64,000 nucleotides of DNA from Tautonia marina (GCF_009177065.1 NZ_WEZF01000001.1:1-64000), one strand, 5' to 3'; positions 1 through 7,527 are shown, counted from the stretch's first letter. Made by a program: numbers and translations. Notes: a model not told the origin generated them from the sequence alone.

Positions 1-558
1 CGGAAGGTAGCCGAGCAGGAGCAGGGCGCGGTTCATCTCGTCGCGGTCCCAGATGATCCCCTGTTCCAGTTTGGCGTCGAGTTGGACCCAGTGGCGGCTG
101 AGCCACTCGCAGCCGAAGGAGGAGCTTTCCAGATCAAGGACGGTGTTCATGGGGTCTCGGGAGAGGTTTTGCGCGAGGCGTCGGACGGCGTGGCGCTGTT
201 TCTTTTCCCAGCGCTCGACGGCGTCGCGCGAGGACTGGGCCAGGGTGGCTTCCTCGACGGTGCGGCAGCGTTCGAGGCGGGCGTAGGCGAGGGCCGAGGC
301 GCGGATGAGGGCTTCCTCGGCCTCGGTGTCGGCGCCGAGCTGCTTCGTCCAGCGATCGGCGAAGCGTTGCATGAGGGCGGCCTCGGCGGCGCCGTCGGGG
401 AGCTGGGCGGTCAGTCCGTGGCGTCGGGCGTTGTGCCGGCTGCGGCGTTTGCCGCGCTCGGAGCGCGGTCCCGAGGGGCGGGGGGCGTCGGTGTGGGTGT
501 TGGGTTCCTGGGGACGGGGCGATTCATCGGGGGATGGGGAGATCTGGTGCTGGCTCAT
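1..558 (-). CDS. hypothetical protein, 3' end cut by window edge
   Basis: The frame is open from an ATG at 558 down to base 1, giving at least 186 residues. The N-terminus (about 1-38) is rich in Pro, Ser and charged residues and is probably disordered. Residues 40-51 read SRHNARRHGLTA, a signature that I recall in many planctomycete hypothetical proteins of unknown function. The rest is predicted helical, with many Ala, Arg and Glu residues. No catalytic motif is visible. The plus-strand open frames over the same bases are GC-driven shadows. The call as a real gene rests on the recognisable motif and planctomycete-like composition; the function is unknown. Confidence 0.6.
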   Translation of the reverse strand, partial: MSQHQISPSPDESPRPQEPNTHTDAPRPSGPRSERGKRRSRHNARRHGLTAQLPDGAAEAALMQRFADRWTKQLGADTEAEEALIRASALAYARLERCRTVEEATLAQSSRDAVERWEKKQRHAVRRLAQNLSRDPMNTVLDLESSSFGCEWLSRHWVQLDAKLEQGIIWDRDEMNRALLLLGYLP

Positions 559-1157
559 GAGGGTTGACCTTTGCAAGGGGGGCCGGGGCGATGGGTCGGG
601 GAGATCGTGCTGAAGCGGGATCGCGCGCGGCGGCGTCGCCGGCGCGGCATCAATCGAGGGACTCGTCTCTCATTACCATCGTGGAAACAGGCCGCGCCAG
701 TCACAAAAAGCGGGAGGAGAGGGAGATTGGCCCGGTCGGGCGGCTCTGGGGTGCTGACCCGTGGTGATCGGCCAACGGGCCCTTGTGCAGGGGTGGATCG
801 GGGCGGGGTGGTGAGGGGAGGCCGAGCTGGAAAGGGAGGGGCGAGGCGCCTTCGTCGGCCTCGTGCGGCTGCGCCGCCCGGACGACGGCCGTCGTCCGGG
901 CCACCCGCGAGCCCGATTGACGAGCACCGGGGCCAGCCAGTGAGACGTGATCAAGGCCATCGGGTCCGTGATGGATTCCGACTGCGAACCCCTCTGATCA
1001 CCGCCCGAACGCTCCCGTTGCCCCCTCGGTCACTCGCGCACCGGCCACCCGTCGTGGTCCCCGAACCGAGTCGCGTAGTTTCGGCCGCTCTGGCCGGGTA
1101 TGCTGGGTGGAGGAAACCGCGAGTCGTCAATATGGTCTGAAGCTGCGTGAGTTCGAG
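559..1157. other. intergenic region without a supported gene
   Basis: About 600 bases with no convincing gene. Open frames here are low-complexity Arg/Pro-rich products of high GC. It should contain the promoters of the flanking divergent genes, but no confident -35/-10 pair stands out. Confidence 0.5.
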
Positions 1158-1433
1158 ATGGAGATCCGCTTTCACTACGACCCGGACACCGGCCTACCCC
1201 ACATGTATGGGCACGGTGTGACCGAGGAGGAGGCGGAGTTCGTTCTGCGCCACCCTGGCGAGGATCGTCCCGGCCGTGACGGGTCGCGTCACGCGCTGGG
1301 GCAGACCGCTGCGGGGCGCTACCTTCGCGTGATCTACGTACCAGACGAGGACGGAGACGGCATCTTCGTGGTCACGGCCTACGACATCCGAGGCAAGGCG
1401 CTGCAGGCCTATCGAAGGAGGAGGAGACGATGA
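1158..1433 (+). CDS. DUF4258/BrnT-like small protein, putative toxin
   Basis: A 91-residue protein. The start chosen is the ATG at 1158, since the upstream extension is not protein-like. Its layout (His-x-Tyr start, a GVTEEEAEFVL helix, G-rich turn, then RYLRVIYVPDEDG and FVVTAYDI strands) resembles the DUF4258/BrnT branch of the RelE-like toxin fold, whose members are often mRNA interferases. The C-terminus is a run of Arg. The stop overlaps the start of the next ORF (ATGA at 1430-1433), so the two are translationally coupled in the toxin-first order known for brnTA. The family call is from pattern recognition; toxicity is inferred. Confidence 0.55.
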   Translation: MEIRFHYDPDTGLPHMYGHGVTEEEAEFVLRHPGEDRPGRDGSRHALGQTAAGRYLRVIYVPDEDGDGIFVVTAYDIRGKALQAYRRRRRR

Positions 1434-1633
1434 ACGAATCCAAGTATCCCGCCGGCTGGGACGCTGCCCGGGTCAAGAAGCTGATCGACGCCTACGAGAG
1501 CCAGTCGGAGGACGAGGAGGTCGCCGAGGACGAGGAGGGAGTGTCCGAGAGTAAAGGCCAAGCCGTCGTCACGGTGCCCGAGGAATTGCTGCCAGAAGTC
1601 CGCCGCCTCCTGGCAACGCACAAGAGCGCCTAA
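1430..1633 (+). CDS. small acidic protein, putative antitoxin partner
   Basis: A 67-residue protein overlapping the upstream DUF4258-like gene by 4 bases. It has an N-terminal amphipathic segment (AARVKKLIDAYE), a strongly acidic middle and a C-terminal segment (QAVVTVPEELLPEVRRLLA) that looks like a short strand-helix. Size, acidity and coupling fit a type II antitoxin, but I do not recognise the family. The stop codon TAA lies inside a GCCTAAC heptamer (1628-1634) identical to the integron core site; no partner GTTAGGC follows, so this is probably chance. Confidence 0.5.
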   Translation: MNESKYPAGWDAARVKKLIDAYESQSEDEEVAEDEEGVSESKGQAVVTVPEELLPEVRRLLATHKSA

Positions 1634-1697
1634 CCCCTCTCATGGCCTTGGCAGTAAGGCGGGCGGGGTGGCACTGGCGGATGAAAGGTGCTGATGT

Positions 1698-1763
1698 CTG
1701 GGTGCCATTGGCTCTGCCAGTGCTCTGGTTCGGCCCGGCACTGGCAGAGCCCGTGGCACCCAG
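1698..1763. repeat. REP-like inverted repeat
   Basis: Two 26-base arms (1698-1723 and 1738-1763) are reverse complements with about two mismatches, separated by a 14-base loop. The arm carries the GGTGCC...GGCTCTGCCAGTGC theme. It lies between the antitoxin-like gene and the end of intI, so it may also work as a bidirectional terminator. Confidence 0.7.
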
Positions 1764-1889
1764 CGAGCAACCGGAGCCACCCAGGGGGCGGGGTTCCTGT
1801 CCGAGTTTGGGGTGAAGCTCGGCGCGGGGGGGGGCGAAGCGTGGAGTCATGGCCATCGCTTCGAGGGAAGGGGACCCGGCAGGAGGGGT

Positions 1890-2852
1890 TCATCCGATGA
1901 GCAGGTCGATGGGGCTGCGGACGCCGAGGGGGCCGGTTTGCAGGACGTGGGTGTAGATCATGGTGGTGCGGACGTCCTGGTGGCCGAGGAGTTCCTGGAC
2001 GGTGCGGATGTCGGAGCCGGATTCGAGCAGGTGGGTGGCGAAGCTGTGGCGGAAGGTGTGGCAGGTGGCGGGCTTGGCGATGCCCGAGGCCCGGACCGCC
2101 GAGGAGACGGCATGCTGGACGGCCCGTTCGGCCAGGTGGTGGCGGCGGACGACGCCGGAGCGCGGGTCGATCCCCCGCTTCAGGGCCGGGAAGACGTATT
2201 GCCAGCCGGGCTGCTGGTCGGCATTGGGGTATTTGGTGGCCAGGGCATCGGGCAGGTAGACGCGGCCGTAGCCCTCGCGGAGGTCCTTCGCGTGGACGGC
2301 CAGGGCGTGCTCGATCTGCCTGCGGAGCGGGTCGGCCAGCGCCTTCGGGAGCAGGGTGACGCGGTCCTTCTGCCCCTTGCCGTCGCGGACGACCAGGTGG
2401 TTCTGGCCGAAATCGACGTCCTTGACCCGCAGGCGGAGGCCCTCCAGCAGGCGGAGCCCGGCGCCATAGAGCAGGCTGGCGATGAGCCATTTCTCGCCGG
2501 TGAGGAGGTCGAGGACCGCCTTGACCTCCTCTCGGGTCAGGACGACGGGGAGGCGATCAGGCCTCCGGGCGCGGACGACCTCGCCGACCTCGCCGAGGGG
2601 CCGGTCGAGCACCTCCTGGTACAGGAACAGCAGGGCCGCCATCGCCTGGTTCTGGGTCGAGGCCGCCACCTTCCGCTCGACGGCCAGGTGGGTGAGGAAG
2701 GCGTTGATCTCGTCTTCTCCCAGTTCGATCGGATGCCTGGTGCCGTGGAAGCGGATGAACTGCGTGATCCAGCCGATGTACGCGTCCTCGGTCCTGATGC
2801 TGTAATGCCGGACCCGGATCGCCTTGCGGACCTGATCGAGCAGCTTCGCCAT
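1890..2852 (-). CDS. intI: integron integrase IntI (tyrosine recombinase)
   Basis: A 320-residue tyrosine recombinase that catalyses site-specific recombination between attI and attC sites. The start is taken at ATG 2852 ([18 protein letters not shown]), matching the usual IntI N-terminus and preceded by GAGGGATC; a longer reading to 2942 is less likely. The catalytic set is visible: R134 in [17 protein letters not shown]265-x-x-R268 in CHTFRHSF, H291 in LLGHQD and Y300 in MIYTHVL. Residues 203-223 ([21 protein letters not shown]) are the extra IntI-specific segment that separates integron integrases from XerC/D. The gene points away from the cassette array, the normal integron arrangement. 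It appears intact. Confidence 0.95.
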   Translation of the reverse strand: MAKLLDQVRKAIRVRHYSIRTEDAYIGWITQFIRFHGTRHPIELGEDEINAFLTHLAVERKVAASTQNQAMAALLFLYQEVLDRPLGEVGEVVRARRPDRLPVVLTREEVKAVLDLLTGEKWLIASLLYGAGLRLLEGLRLRVKDVDFGQNHLVVRDGKGQKDRVTLLPKALADPLRRQIEHALAVHAKDLREGYGRVYLPDALATKYPNADQQPGWQYVFPALKRGIDPRSGVVRRHHLAERAVQHAVSSAVRASGIAKPATCHTFRHSFATHLLESGSDIRTVQELLGHQDVRTTMIYTHVLQTGPLGVRSPIDLLIG

Positions 2853-3011
2853 CGCCGTAGATCCCTCGCGCACGGTCTTCGTTCGTGTTTGTCCGTCGAA
2901 GACCGGGAATTTCCTTGCAATCTCCCGCGATTGCCGCCACATTATGATGTGACGCCCGGGATGATACGAGCGTTCAGTCGTGTTCTTTCACGAATTTTCG
3001 GTCGCCGGTGT

Positions 3012-3025
3012 GTCGCAATTGCGAC
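3012..3025. promoter_or_regulatory. 14-bp perfect palindrome near attI
   Basis: GTCGCAATTGCGAC is a perfect palindrome 20 bases left of the attI core, in the intI-array intergenic space (2853-3045) that should hold the integrase and cassette promoters. It could be a regulator operator or an accessory integrase site. It does not look like the Escherichia coli LexA box. Role inferred only from position. Confidence 0.35.
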
Positions 3026-3045
3026 GAATCGTGCGCCGAAACAAG

Positions 3046-3052
3046 GTTAGGC
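3046..3052 (+). other. attI: attI recombination core site
   Basis: The first GTTAGGC after the intI start, without a preceding paired GCCTAAC half, which is expected for attI rather than attC. By the known mechanism the exchange falls between G3046 and T3047. The leader GCGGCG follows, as after the attC sites. Outer limits of attI cannot be set by eye. Confidence 0.8.
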
Positions 3053-3071
3053 GGCGCGGGAAGTTTCGTAC

Positions 3072-3620
3072 GTGGTGACCGCCTTTGCACGACTTTGCGG
3101 TGCTGTCCCACCCCCGGCCAAACCCGTCGAAGCCGGGACGATGGAAGGCTTCGCGGCGGTGGAAACGCGCCTGGCCCTCGAACTACCCAACGACTATAAG
3201 CGCCTGGTCTGCGCCTATGGCTCCGGCTCCTGGAAGGGGTTCCTTTGGGTTCTCAACCCGTTCTCGCCGAACCCGTACCTGAACCTCTTGGAGCAAGCGC
3301 AGCGGCATCTCGACGCCGAGCGGGTCATCCGCGCCGGCTGGCCCGCCGATGCCCCGTTCGCCCTGTACCCCGAGCGTGGCGGGCTGTTCCCCTGGGGCAT
3401 GACGGACAACGGAGACCGGCTCTACTGGCTGACGGAGGGCGACCCCGGATACTGGCCGACCGTCGTTTACGAGTCGCGCGGCCCGCGGTATGATTTTCAC
3501 CGGTTGGGGTGTTGCGAGTTCCTGCTGCGCTGGGTGGCCGGCGAGCTACGGGTTTCCGTCTTCCCGGACGATTTCGAGTACGGGTTCGCGGGTGCATTCG
3601 CGCCAATCGAGGCCGCCTAA
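3072..3620 (+). CDS. cassette 1: SMI1/KNR4 (SUKH) family protein
   Basis: A 182-residue protein from GTG 3072 (GTG 3075 also possible). It shows the SUKH pattern: ALELPNDYKRLVCAYGSGSW near residues 35-54, then FLWVLNPFSPNPYL, and WGMTDNGDRLYWLTEGDP around residues 107-124. SUKH proteins are known as immunity proteins against polymorphic toxins and as general regulators; no toxin gene lies beside it. It is the first cassette, nearest attI, so by the integron model it is the most recently inserted and best expressed. Its stop TAA is provided by the R'' core of attC1 (GCC TAA C). Confidence 0.85.
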   Translation: MVTAFARLCGAVPPPAKPVEAGTMEGFAAVETRLALELPNDYKRLVCAYGSGSWKGFLWVLNPFSPNPYLNLLEQAQRHLDAERVIRAGWPADAPFALYPERGGLFPWGMTDNGDRLYWLTEGDPGYWPTVVYESRGPRYDFHRLGCCEFLLRWVAGELRVSVFPDDFEYGFAGAFAPIEAA

Positions 3621-3714
3621 CCTCGCGCTGCAGCGGACCCGGCCCGCCGCGGCGCTCGGTGGTCAGTCACAGCTTTACCTCGGCGGGCCGGTCCGCTGAG
3701 CTTGGTCGTTAGGC
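3615..3714 (+). repeat. attC site 1
   Basis: R'' GCCTAAC at 3615-3621 and R' GTTAGGC at 3708-3714 bound a 100-base imperfect palindrome. The L'' arm GCAGCGGACC pairs with L' GGTCCGCTGAGC, leaving unpaired bases typical of extrahelical positions that set attC strand choice. The central loop carries a GGTCAGTCACAGCTT type sequence shared with attC4. Confidence 0.92.
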
Positions 3715-3731
3715 GTCTCGGAGGGCACACG

Positions 3732-4058
3732 TTGGGCGAGGGCTGGCGGCAACTTCGCGTCGAGGGGCTTGGCCCCGTCTCCCGAGTCACGGCCGTCTTC
3801 CAGGTCGGCCCGCCCCTCGCGGCACTCCCGTTCGCCAGCCTCAAGGTCAAGGTCGTCGAGCGGGCCGACGGCTCCTTCCTCGGTGTCCCCAACGTTGCCG
3901 TCTTGTCCCCGGACGGCTCCCCGGATTGGGTCAGCGGGCTGGGCGGCACCGTCGAGGAGGCCCTTGCCGATACGTTGCGATTCTTCGTAAGCTCGCTGGG
4001 AGGTCGGTCGGGGCTGGGCGAGGAGTCCTTCGCATGGGCGGCGCCGGAGGACTTCTGA
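3732..4058 (+). CDS. cassette 2: hypothetical protein
   Basis: A 108-residue protein. I chose the TTG at 3732 because GGAGGG sits 5 bases upstream, whereas the longer reading starts inside attC1. The protein is a plausible alpha/beta fold, with strands such as LASLKVKVVER-type segments and a final helix TVEEALADTLRFFVSSL. I do not recognise the family. Size, context and absence of signal peptide are like the immunity-type cassettes nearby, but function is unknown. The TGA stop is just before attC2. Confidence 0.65.
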   Translation: MGEGWRQLRVEGLGPVSRVTAVFQVGPPLAALPFASLKVKVVERADGSFLGVPNVAVLSPDGSPDWVSGLGGTVEEALADTLRFFVSSLGGRSGLGEESFAWAAPEDF

Positions 4059-4059
4059 C

Positions 4060-4160
4060 GCCTAACCTCGCGCTTCAGCGGACCCGGCCCGCCGCGGCGC
4101 TTGCTGGTCACATCAAGGTTTCCCTCGGCGGGCCGGGTCCGCTGAGCTTGGGCGTTAGGC
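4060..4160 (+). repeat. attC site 2
   Basis: GCCTAAC at 4060-4066 and GTTAGGC at 4154-4160; 101 bases with the common inverted arms. The left arm reads CGCTTCAGCGG instead of the usual CGCTGCAGCGG. Confidence 0.92.
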
Positions 4161-4182
4161 GTCCCTCCCGAGACTTCTCGCC

Positions 4183-4422
4183 GTGGGAAAGATCGTCTGC
4201 GGCACTTGCATCGCATCGCTCGGCGGTTTCCTCATCCTCTTCGTGCTCGCTTTCGCCAGCATGATCGACCCGGCTCTGTCGGGGAGGCAGTGGTGGTCCG
4301 AGTTTGTCGTCCATATCAGCTCGGGTAATGGCTGGCCTCCTATCTTCCTGGGGGCTATCCTCCTCGTATCGGGTATCGTGCTCGTCGCATCGGGGGCTCG
4401 GGGGCTGCGCCGGGGAGGCTGA
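4183..4422 (+). CDS. cassette 3: small two-helix membrane protein
   Basis: 79 residues from GTG 4183. Two hydrophobic segments are clear: about residues 8-28 (IASLGGFLILFVLAFASMI) and 53-70 (PIFLGAILLVSGIVLVAS), with a basic C-terminal tail. This indicates an inner-membrane hairpin protein of unknown function. It fits wholly between attC2 and attC3. Confidence 0.65.
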   Translation: MGKIVCGTCIASLGGFLILFVLAFASMIDPALSGRQWWSEFVVHISSGNGWPPIFLGAILLVSGIVLVASGARGLRRGG

Positions 4423-4423
4423 C

Positions 4424-4523
4424 GCCTAACCTCGCGCTGCAGCGGACCCGGCCCGCCGCGGCGGCTTCTGGTATCATCAAGGCTTCTCTCGGCGGGCCGG
4501 TCCGCTGAGCTTGGTCGTTAGGC
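4424..4523 (+). repeat. attC site 3
   Basis: GCCTAAC at 4424-4430 and GTTAGGC at 4517-4523, 100 bases. The central loop carries the TGGTATCATCAAGG type also found in attC11, attC12 and attC16. Confidence 0.92.
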
Positions 4524-4534
4524 GGCGGAGAGCC

Positions 4535-4879
4535 ATGCCGGCGTGCGATTCCGCCGAACTTGCGTTCGAGAACGCCCGGGTCCTCGACTTGGTCCAGGCG
4601 ATGTTCGGCGCCATCTCGCCCAACATGCGGGCGATCTCATTGGAGTGCGTCGACGGCGGGGTCCTCCTTCGCTTCCTCCTCGCCGAGGAAAGCGAAGTCG
4701 ATCGCGAGGAGATCGACGACATCCTCTTCGAGTTCGAGGCGCTGCAGGAGCGAGCCATCGAGATCAGGTCGTCCGTCGTGGTATCATCCAGGCCGGAGGC
4801 AAGGGTCGAACTGCCCGGCCGCTGGGTATTCGGCCGCAAGGAAGAATATCCGGTGCCTCCGGGCGGAGACGCCGCCTAA
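4535..4879 (+). CDS. cassette 4: hypothetical acidic protein
   Basis: 114 residues from ATG 4535, with GGAG just upstream and directly after the attC3 core. It has an N-terminal helix (LVQAMFGAISPNMRA), a strand (ISLECVDGGVLLRFLL), a strongly acidic helix (SEVDREEIDDILFEFEALQ) and a C-terminal basic segment. The layout looks like small immunity or antitoxin-type proteins, but I cannot name a family. The stop TAA lies in the R'' core of attC4, so the Asp-Ala-Ala end is partly attC-encoded. Confidence 0.65.
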   Translation: MPACDSAELAFENARVLDLVQAMFGAISPNMRAISLECVDGGVLLRFLLAEESEVDREEIDDILFEFEALQERAIEIRSSVVVSSRPEARVELPGRWVFGRKEEYPVPPGGDAA

Positions 4880-4973
4880 CCTCGCGCTGCAGCGGACCCG
4901 GCCCGCCGCGGCTCTTCTTGGTCAGTCTCAGCTTTCTCTCGGCGGTCCGGTCCGCTGAGCTTGGTCGTTAGGC
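4874..4973 (+). repeat. attC site 4
   Basis: GCCTAAC at 4874-4880 and GTTAGGC at 4967-4973, 100 bases. The central loop is of the same type as attC1 (GGTCAGTCTCAGCTT). The right arm has CGGCGGTCCGGTCC instead of CGGCGGGCCGGTCC. Confidence 0.92.
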
Positions 4974-4985
4974 GGCGGAGGGACT

Positions 4986-5357
4986 ATGCTGTCGTACCCG
5001 CCTGATGGTTCCGACTTGCCTGAGCCGTGGGAGCCCATCGCCGACGAGTCGCGAAGCCTTGAGTTCCCGCGAGTCATGGGCGAATTGTTCGGGGGTTACG
5101 AGGCCGATGCATCCCTTTCGGCTGAACTTCAGCGCGAGTGCTGCCCGGCCCACCCCTTGCGCGATCGGACTTGCGTTCCCGTCGCCGCGGCGCGAGACGA
5201 CCCGAACGAGTTCCTGTTCGTCACGGACCACCCAGAATACGCGATCGCTTTCGTGCATCTGACATGGTCGGTCGAGAGGGACCGGATGTTTCCCTACACC
5301 GTAGGCTATGGCTCCTGGGAAGCGTTCAGGCGGGCCTGGCAGAAATCACGCGCCTAA
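4986..5357 (+). CDS. cassette 5: hypothetical protein with VHLTW motif
   Basis: 123 residues from ATG 4986, with GGAGGG 5 bases upstream. The middle reads HPLRDRTCVPVAAARDDPNE, then EYAIAFVHLTWSVERDRM and a C-terminal GSWEAFRRAW. I recall small bacterial proteins with the same order (His-Pro-Leu, an Arg/Asp-rich turn, then VHLTW) but no characterised function. No signal peptide or membrane segment. The stop TAA is supplied by attC5. Confidence 0.65.
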   Translation: MLSYPPDGSDLPEPWEPIADESRSLEFPRVMGELFGGYEADASLSAELQRECCPAHPLRDRTCVPVAAARDDPNEFLFVTDHPEYAIAFVHLTWSVERDRMFPYTVGYGSWEAFRRAWQKSRA

Positions 5358-5451
5358 CCTCGCGCTGCAGCGGACCCCACCCGCCGAGGCGCGGTCTGGT
5401 AGACTCGAAGGTCGCTCGGGCGGGTGGGTCCGCTGAGCTTTTTCGTTAGGC
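5352..5451 (+). repeat. attC site 5
   Basis: GCCTAAC at 5352-5358 and GTTAGGC at 5445-5451, 100 bases. This copy carries paired changes: GGACCCCACCCGCC on the left is matched by GGGCGGGTGGGTCC on the right, so the hairpin is kept while the sequence differs from its neighbours. Confidence 0.92.
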
Positions 5452-5464
5452 GGCCTTCACATCA

Positions 5465-5704
5465 ATGGCCTTCCGCTGGTCAAAGCCCCTTCGTCTCCTG
5501 ATCTTGGCGCCTCTCTGCTTTGGCGGCGCGCTCGGGGCCATGCTTGCGATGCTGAGGTTGTGGCTCGCCGTACCGACTTGGGGTATCCTCGGAATCGCTG
5601 CCGTCATGATCCCGGCGTGCTGGGCCTTCGCCATGGTCACGGCGGATTGCCTGACCGGTTTCATCGAATGGCTCGCGCGTGGAGGGCGGCGGGACTCCGC
5701 CTAA
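5465..5704 (+). CDS. cassette 6: small membrane protein
   Basis: 79 residues from ATG 5465. Two hydrophobic stretches, about residues 10-31 and 38-60, suggest a two-helix membrane protein with a basic N-terminus and C-terminus. No recognised family. The stop TAA falls in the R'' core of attC6. Confidence 0.6.
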   Translation: MAFRWSKPLRLLILAPLCFGGALGAMLAMLRLWLAVPTWGILGIAAVMIPACWAFAMVTADCLTGFIEWLARGGRRDSA

Positions 5705-5798
5705 CCTCGCGCTGCAGCGGACCCGGCCCGCCGCGGCGCTCTTTCGTCAGTCGTACCTTTCTCTCGGCGGTCCGGTCCGCTGAGCTTTGGCGTTAGGC
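5699..5798 (+). repeat. attC site 6
   Basis: GCCTAAC at 5699-5705 and GTTAGGC at 5792-5798, 100 bases, with the standard arms. Confidence 0.92.
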
Positions 5799-5809
5799 GG
5801 CGGGGGCGA

Positions 5810-6190
5810 ATGGTGCACATCCGGCCTGAAGACCGGTCGTTCCTCGGCGATGTCTCTTCCTTCAACGGTCGCTACAATGCCGTGCGCGTCGGCCAAGGCA
5901 TCCAGGAGTTGCACCACGGCTTCTGGAGGGACGCGGAAATCGCGAAAGCCGAGGCGATCAAGGCAGATTGGGAAGTGCCGAACGGCCTGGTCCCCTTCTA
6001 CGGCGATTGGCATGACCTCATCTGTCTGCACGCCGATACCGGCCGCGTGGTAGCGATCGACGATCGTCGCCGATTCGTCGCTGAGTGGCCTTCTGCCCAA
6101 GCGTTCGCCGACTCACTCTGCTGGGTCGCGGAGGAGCAGTCGGCAGGGGATTCGGGGATCGTCGAGGATGAGTCGTGGCTCGACTTCTAG
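5810..6190 (+). CDS. cassette 7: SUKH-like (SMI1/KNR4) protein
   Basis: 126 residues from ATG 5810. The C-terminal half carries GLVPFYGDWHDLICLHADTG at residues 59-78, followed by VVAIDDRRRFVAEWPSAQAFADSL, matching the second half of SMI1/KNR4-type proteins (fixed Pro-Phe, Asp-Trp-His, Asp-Thr-Gly and a final helix). The N-terminal half is shorter and divergent. If correct, it is a second SUKH cassette and a possible immunity protein. Confidence in the superfamily is moderate. Confidence 0.65.
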   Translation: MVHIRPEDRSFLGDVSSFNGRYNAVRVGQGIQELHHGFWRDAEIAKAEAIKADWEVPNGLVPFYGDWHDLICLHADTGRVVAIDDRRRFVAEWPSAQAFADSLCWVAEEQSAGDSGIVEDESWLDF

Positions 6191-6194
6191 GCCC

Positions 6195-6295
6195 GCCTAA
6201 CCTCGCGCTGCAGCGGACCCGGCCCGCCGCCGCGCTTCTTCTTCTTGTCGTAGCCTGCTCACGGCGGGCCGGTCCGCTGAGCTTGTTCGTTAGGC
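6195..6295 (+). repeat. attC site 7
   Basis: GCCTAAC at 6195-6201 and GTTAGGC at 6289-6295, 101 bases; the central loop (CTTCTTCTTGTCGTAGCCTG) is unlike the other copies. Confidence 0.92.
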
Positions 6296-6302
6296 GGCGA
6301 AG

Positions 6303-6752
6303 ATGGATGCTACCGATCGCGTTCTCGGTTGCGACCGGCTCACGTCCGTCTTCGGGTACTGGCCGACGTTCCACGACGCCGAGGTCGTCTGGCTCCGCCT
6401 GGACCGACGGCCGTCCGGCGAGGGTTACGGCCCGACCGTCGAGGCGATGATCCACGCGTTCGAGATGACCAGCGAGGTCGGGTCCGACGGGTGCTACGTC
6501 CTGCGGAACCACGTCCTGGTCCACTTCTGCTTCCGAGACGTGGTCGAGCTGCGACTCGATGGCTTCAACCACCAGAACGCCCTTAGCGGCCTGGTTATCG
6601 CCGATCTCCGCGAGCGCCAGTGGGAGCACATCCACTTCCAGGTGTCGCTTGACCCGGCCTTCGGCGTCGGCGCATCATTCCAGTGCCACGAGGTCGAGGT
6701 CGTGAGCGTGACTCCGTGCGACAGGGAGGGCGCAGCGGTCGCCGACGCCTAA
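6303..6752 (+). CDS. cassette 8: Imm50-family immunity protein
   Basis: 149 residues from ATG 6303. The sequence follows the immunity protein 50 layout: FGYWPTFHDAEVVWLRLDR at residues 17-35, VEAMIHAFEMTSE, LRNHVLVHFCFRDVVELRL, and the diagnostic DGFNHQNALSGLVI, then a C-terminal strand set with Phe-Gln-Cys-His. Imm50 proteins are found beside polymorphic toxins and are believed to neutralise them. Here it sits alone in a cassette with no toxin. The stop TAA lies in the R'' core of attC8. Confidence 0.85.
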   Translation: MDATDRVLGCDRLTSVFGYWPTFHDAEVVWLRLDRRPSGEGYGPTVEAMIHAFEMTSEVGSDGCYVLRNHVLVHFCFRDVVELRLDGFNHQNALSGLVIADLRERQWEHIHFQVSLDPAFGVGASFQCHEVEVVSVTPCDREGAAVADA

Positions 6753-6846
6753 CCTCGCGCTGCAGCGGACCCGGCCCGCCGCGGCACTCACCGGTCATGC
6801 AACGGTTTCTCTCGGCGGGCCGGTCCGCTGAGCTTGGTCGTTAGGC
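6747..6846 (+). repeat. attC site 8
   Basis: GCCTAAC at 6747-6753 and GTTAGGC at 6840-6846, 100 bases, standard arms. Confidence 0.92.
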
Positions 6847-6858
6847 GGCGGGGGCCCT

Positions 6859-7110
6859 ATGGACGAACTCCCGGAGGTGAAGCTTGTCCCTGCCGATGGC
6901 CGCGAGGTCTCCGGCGGCACCCAGTTCGGCGGCAAGCCAACCTTCATTCAGGGCGACTACACCCCCGAGTGCTGCGGGCATCGCATGGTCCTGCTGGCCC
7001 AGCTCGACGGCCTCGACTATCCGGAGGCTCGTCTACCCGACAGCGCCTTGGTGTACGTCTTCCTGTGCCCGAAGTGCTTCGATGTTTCGGCCGAGCTTCA
7101 GTGCATGTAG
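6859..7110 (+). CDS. cassette 9: DUF1963 (YwqG)-like protein
   Basis: 83 residues from ATG 6859. It contains GGTQFGGKPTFIQGDYTPEC at residues 19-38, then CGHRMVLLAQLDGLD and LVYVFLCPKCFDVSAELQC. The Gly-Gly-x-Pro-x-x-Ile-Gln motif, the Leu-x-Gln-Leu-Asp strand and the cysteine pairs recall the core of DUF1963/YwqG-type proteins, though this one is much shorter than typical members. Four of five Cys are in CC or CxxC-like spacing and could bind metal. Function unknown. Confidence 0.55.
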   Translation: MDELPEVKLVPADGREVSGGTQFGGKPTFIQGDYTPECCGHRMVLLAQLDGLDYPEARLPDSALVYVFLCPKCFDVSAELQCM

Positions 7111-7117
7111 AATCGCC

Positions 7118-7218
7118 GCCTAACCTCGCGCTGCAGCGGACCCGGCCCGCCGCACAGGTTTCCGGGAGTTCGGTAGGCTTGTCTCGGCGGGCCGGTCCGC
7201 TGAGCTTTGTCGTTAGGC
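7118..7218 (+). repeat. attC site 9
   Basis: GCCTAAC at 7118-7124 and GTTAGGC at 7212-7218, 101 bases; central part (CACAGGTTTCCGGGAGTT) differs from the others. Confidence 0.92.
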
Positions 7219-7234
7219 GGCTCGGGAGGCCCTT

Positions 7235-7513
7235 ATGCTCAAGCGGCCGTCGTTGCACAACGGTTACTTGTGGGTCTGCCGCACCGCCTGGTCGGTCGCA
7301 CAGGCCCAACGTCTGGAGCAGGAACTCGGCAACATCCGCTGCGAGTTGCGGGTCTGGGATGTCCCCGAGCCGGGTGACCCGTCCGCAGGGCAGATCGTCG
7401 AGTTATGGGTGCACCCGGACGACGACGCACGAGCATGCGACCTCGTGAGTCGCATCTCGGCCGATCATCAGCCTCCGAGCACAAGGGATTCCGATCCGTT
7501 TTCCGCAAACTGA
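7235..7513 (+). CDS. cassette 10: small protein, possibly DUF2007-like
   Basis: 92 residues from ATG 7235, with GGGAGG 6 bases upstream. A helix (SVAQAQRLEQELGNIRCELR), a strand pair and a final IVELWVHPDDDARACDLVSRI resemble the ferredoxin-like arrangement of DUF2007 putative signal-transducing proteins, where the last helix follows a Val-x-x-x-Asp turn. The match is weak. The C-terminal 15 residues are polar and probably flexible. Confidence 0.55.
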   Translation: MLKRPSLHNGYLWVCRTAWSVAQAQRLEQELGNIRCELRVWDVPEPGDPSAGQIVELWVHPDDDARACDLVSRISADHQPPSTRDSDPFSAN

Positions 7514-7527
7514 GGCGGCGATAGCCC

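Noticed and set aside
1628-1634. GCCTAAC at the end of the antitoxin-like gene as an attC
   Set aside because: No GTTAGGC or inverted arms follow within the expected distance; a heptamer can occur by chance.
3926-4264. Open frames running through attC sites (with LALQRTRPAA or LTSRCSGPGPP peptides)
   Set aside because: The shared peptides are translations of attC DNA in two frames; the same DNA recurs after every cassette, so fused readings are not real proteins.
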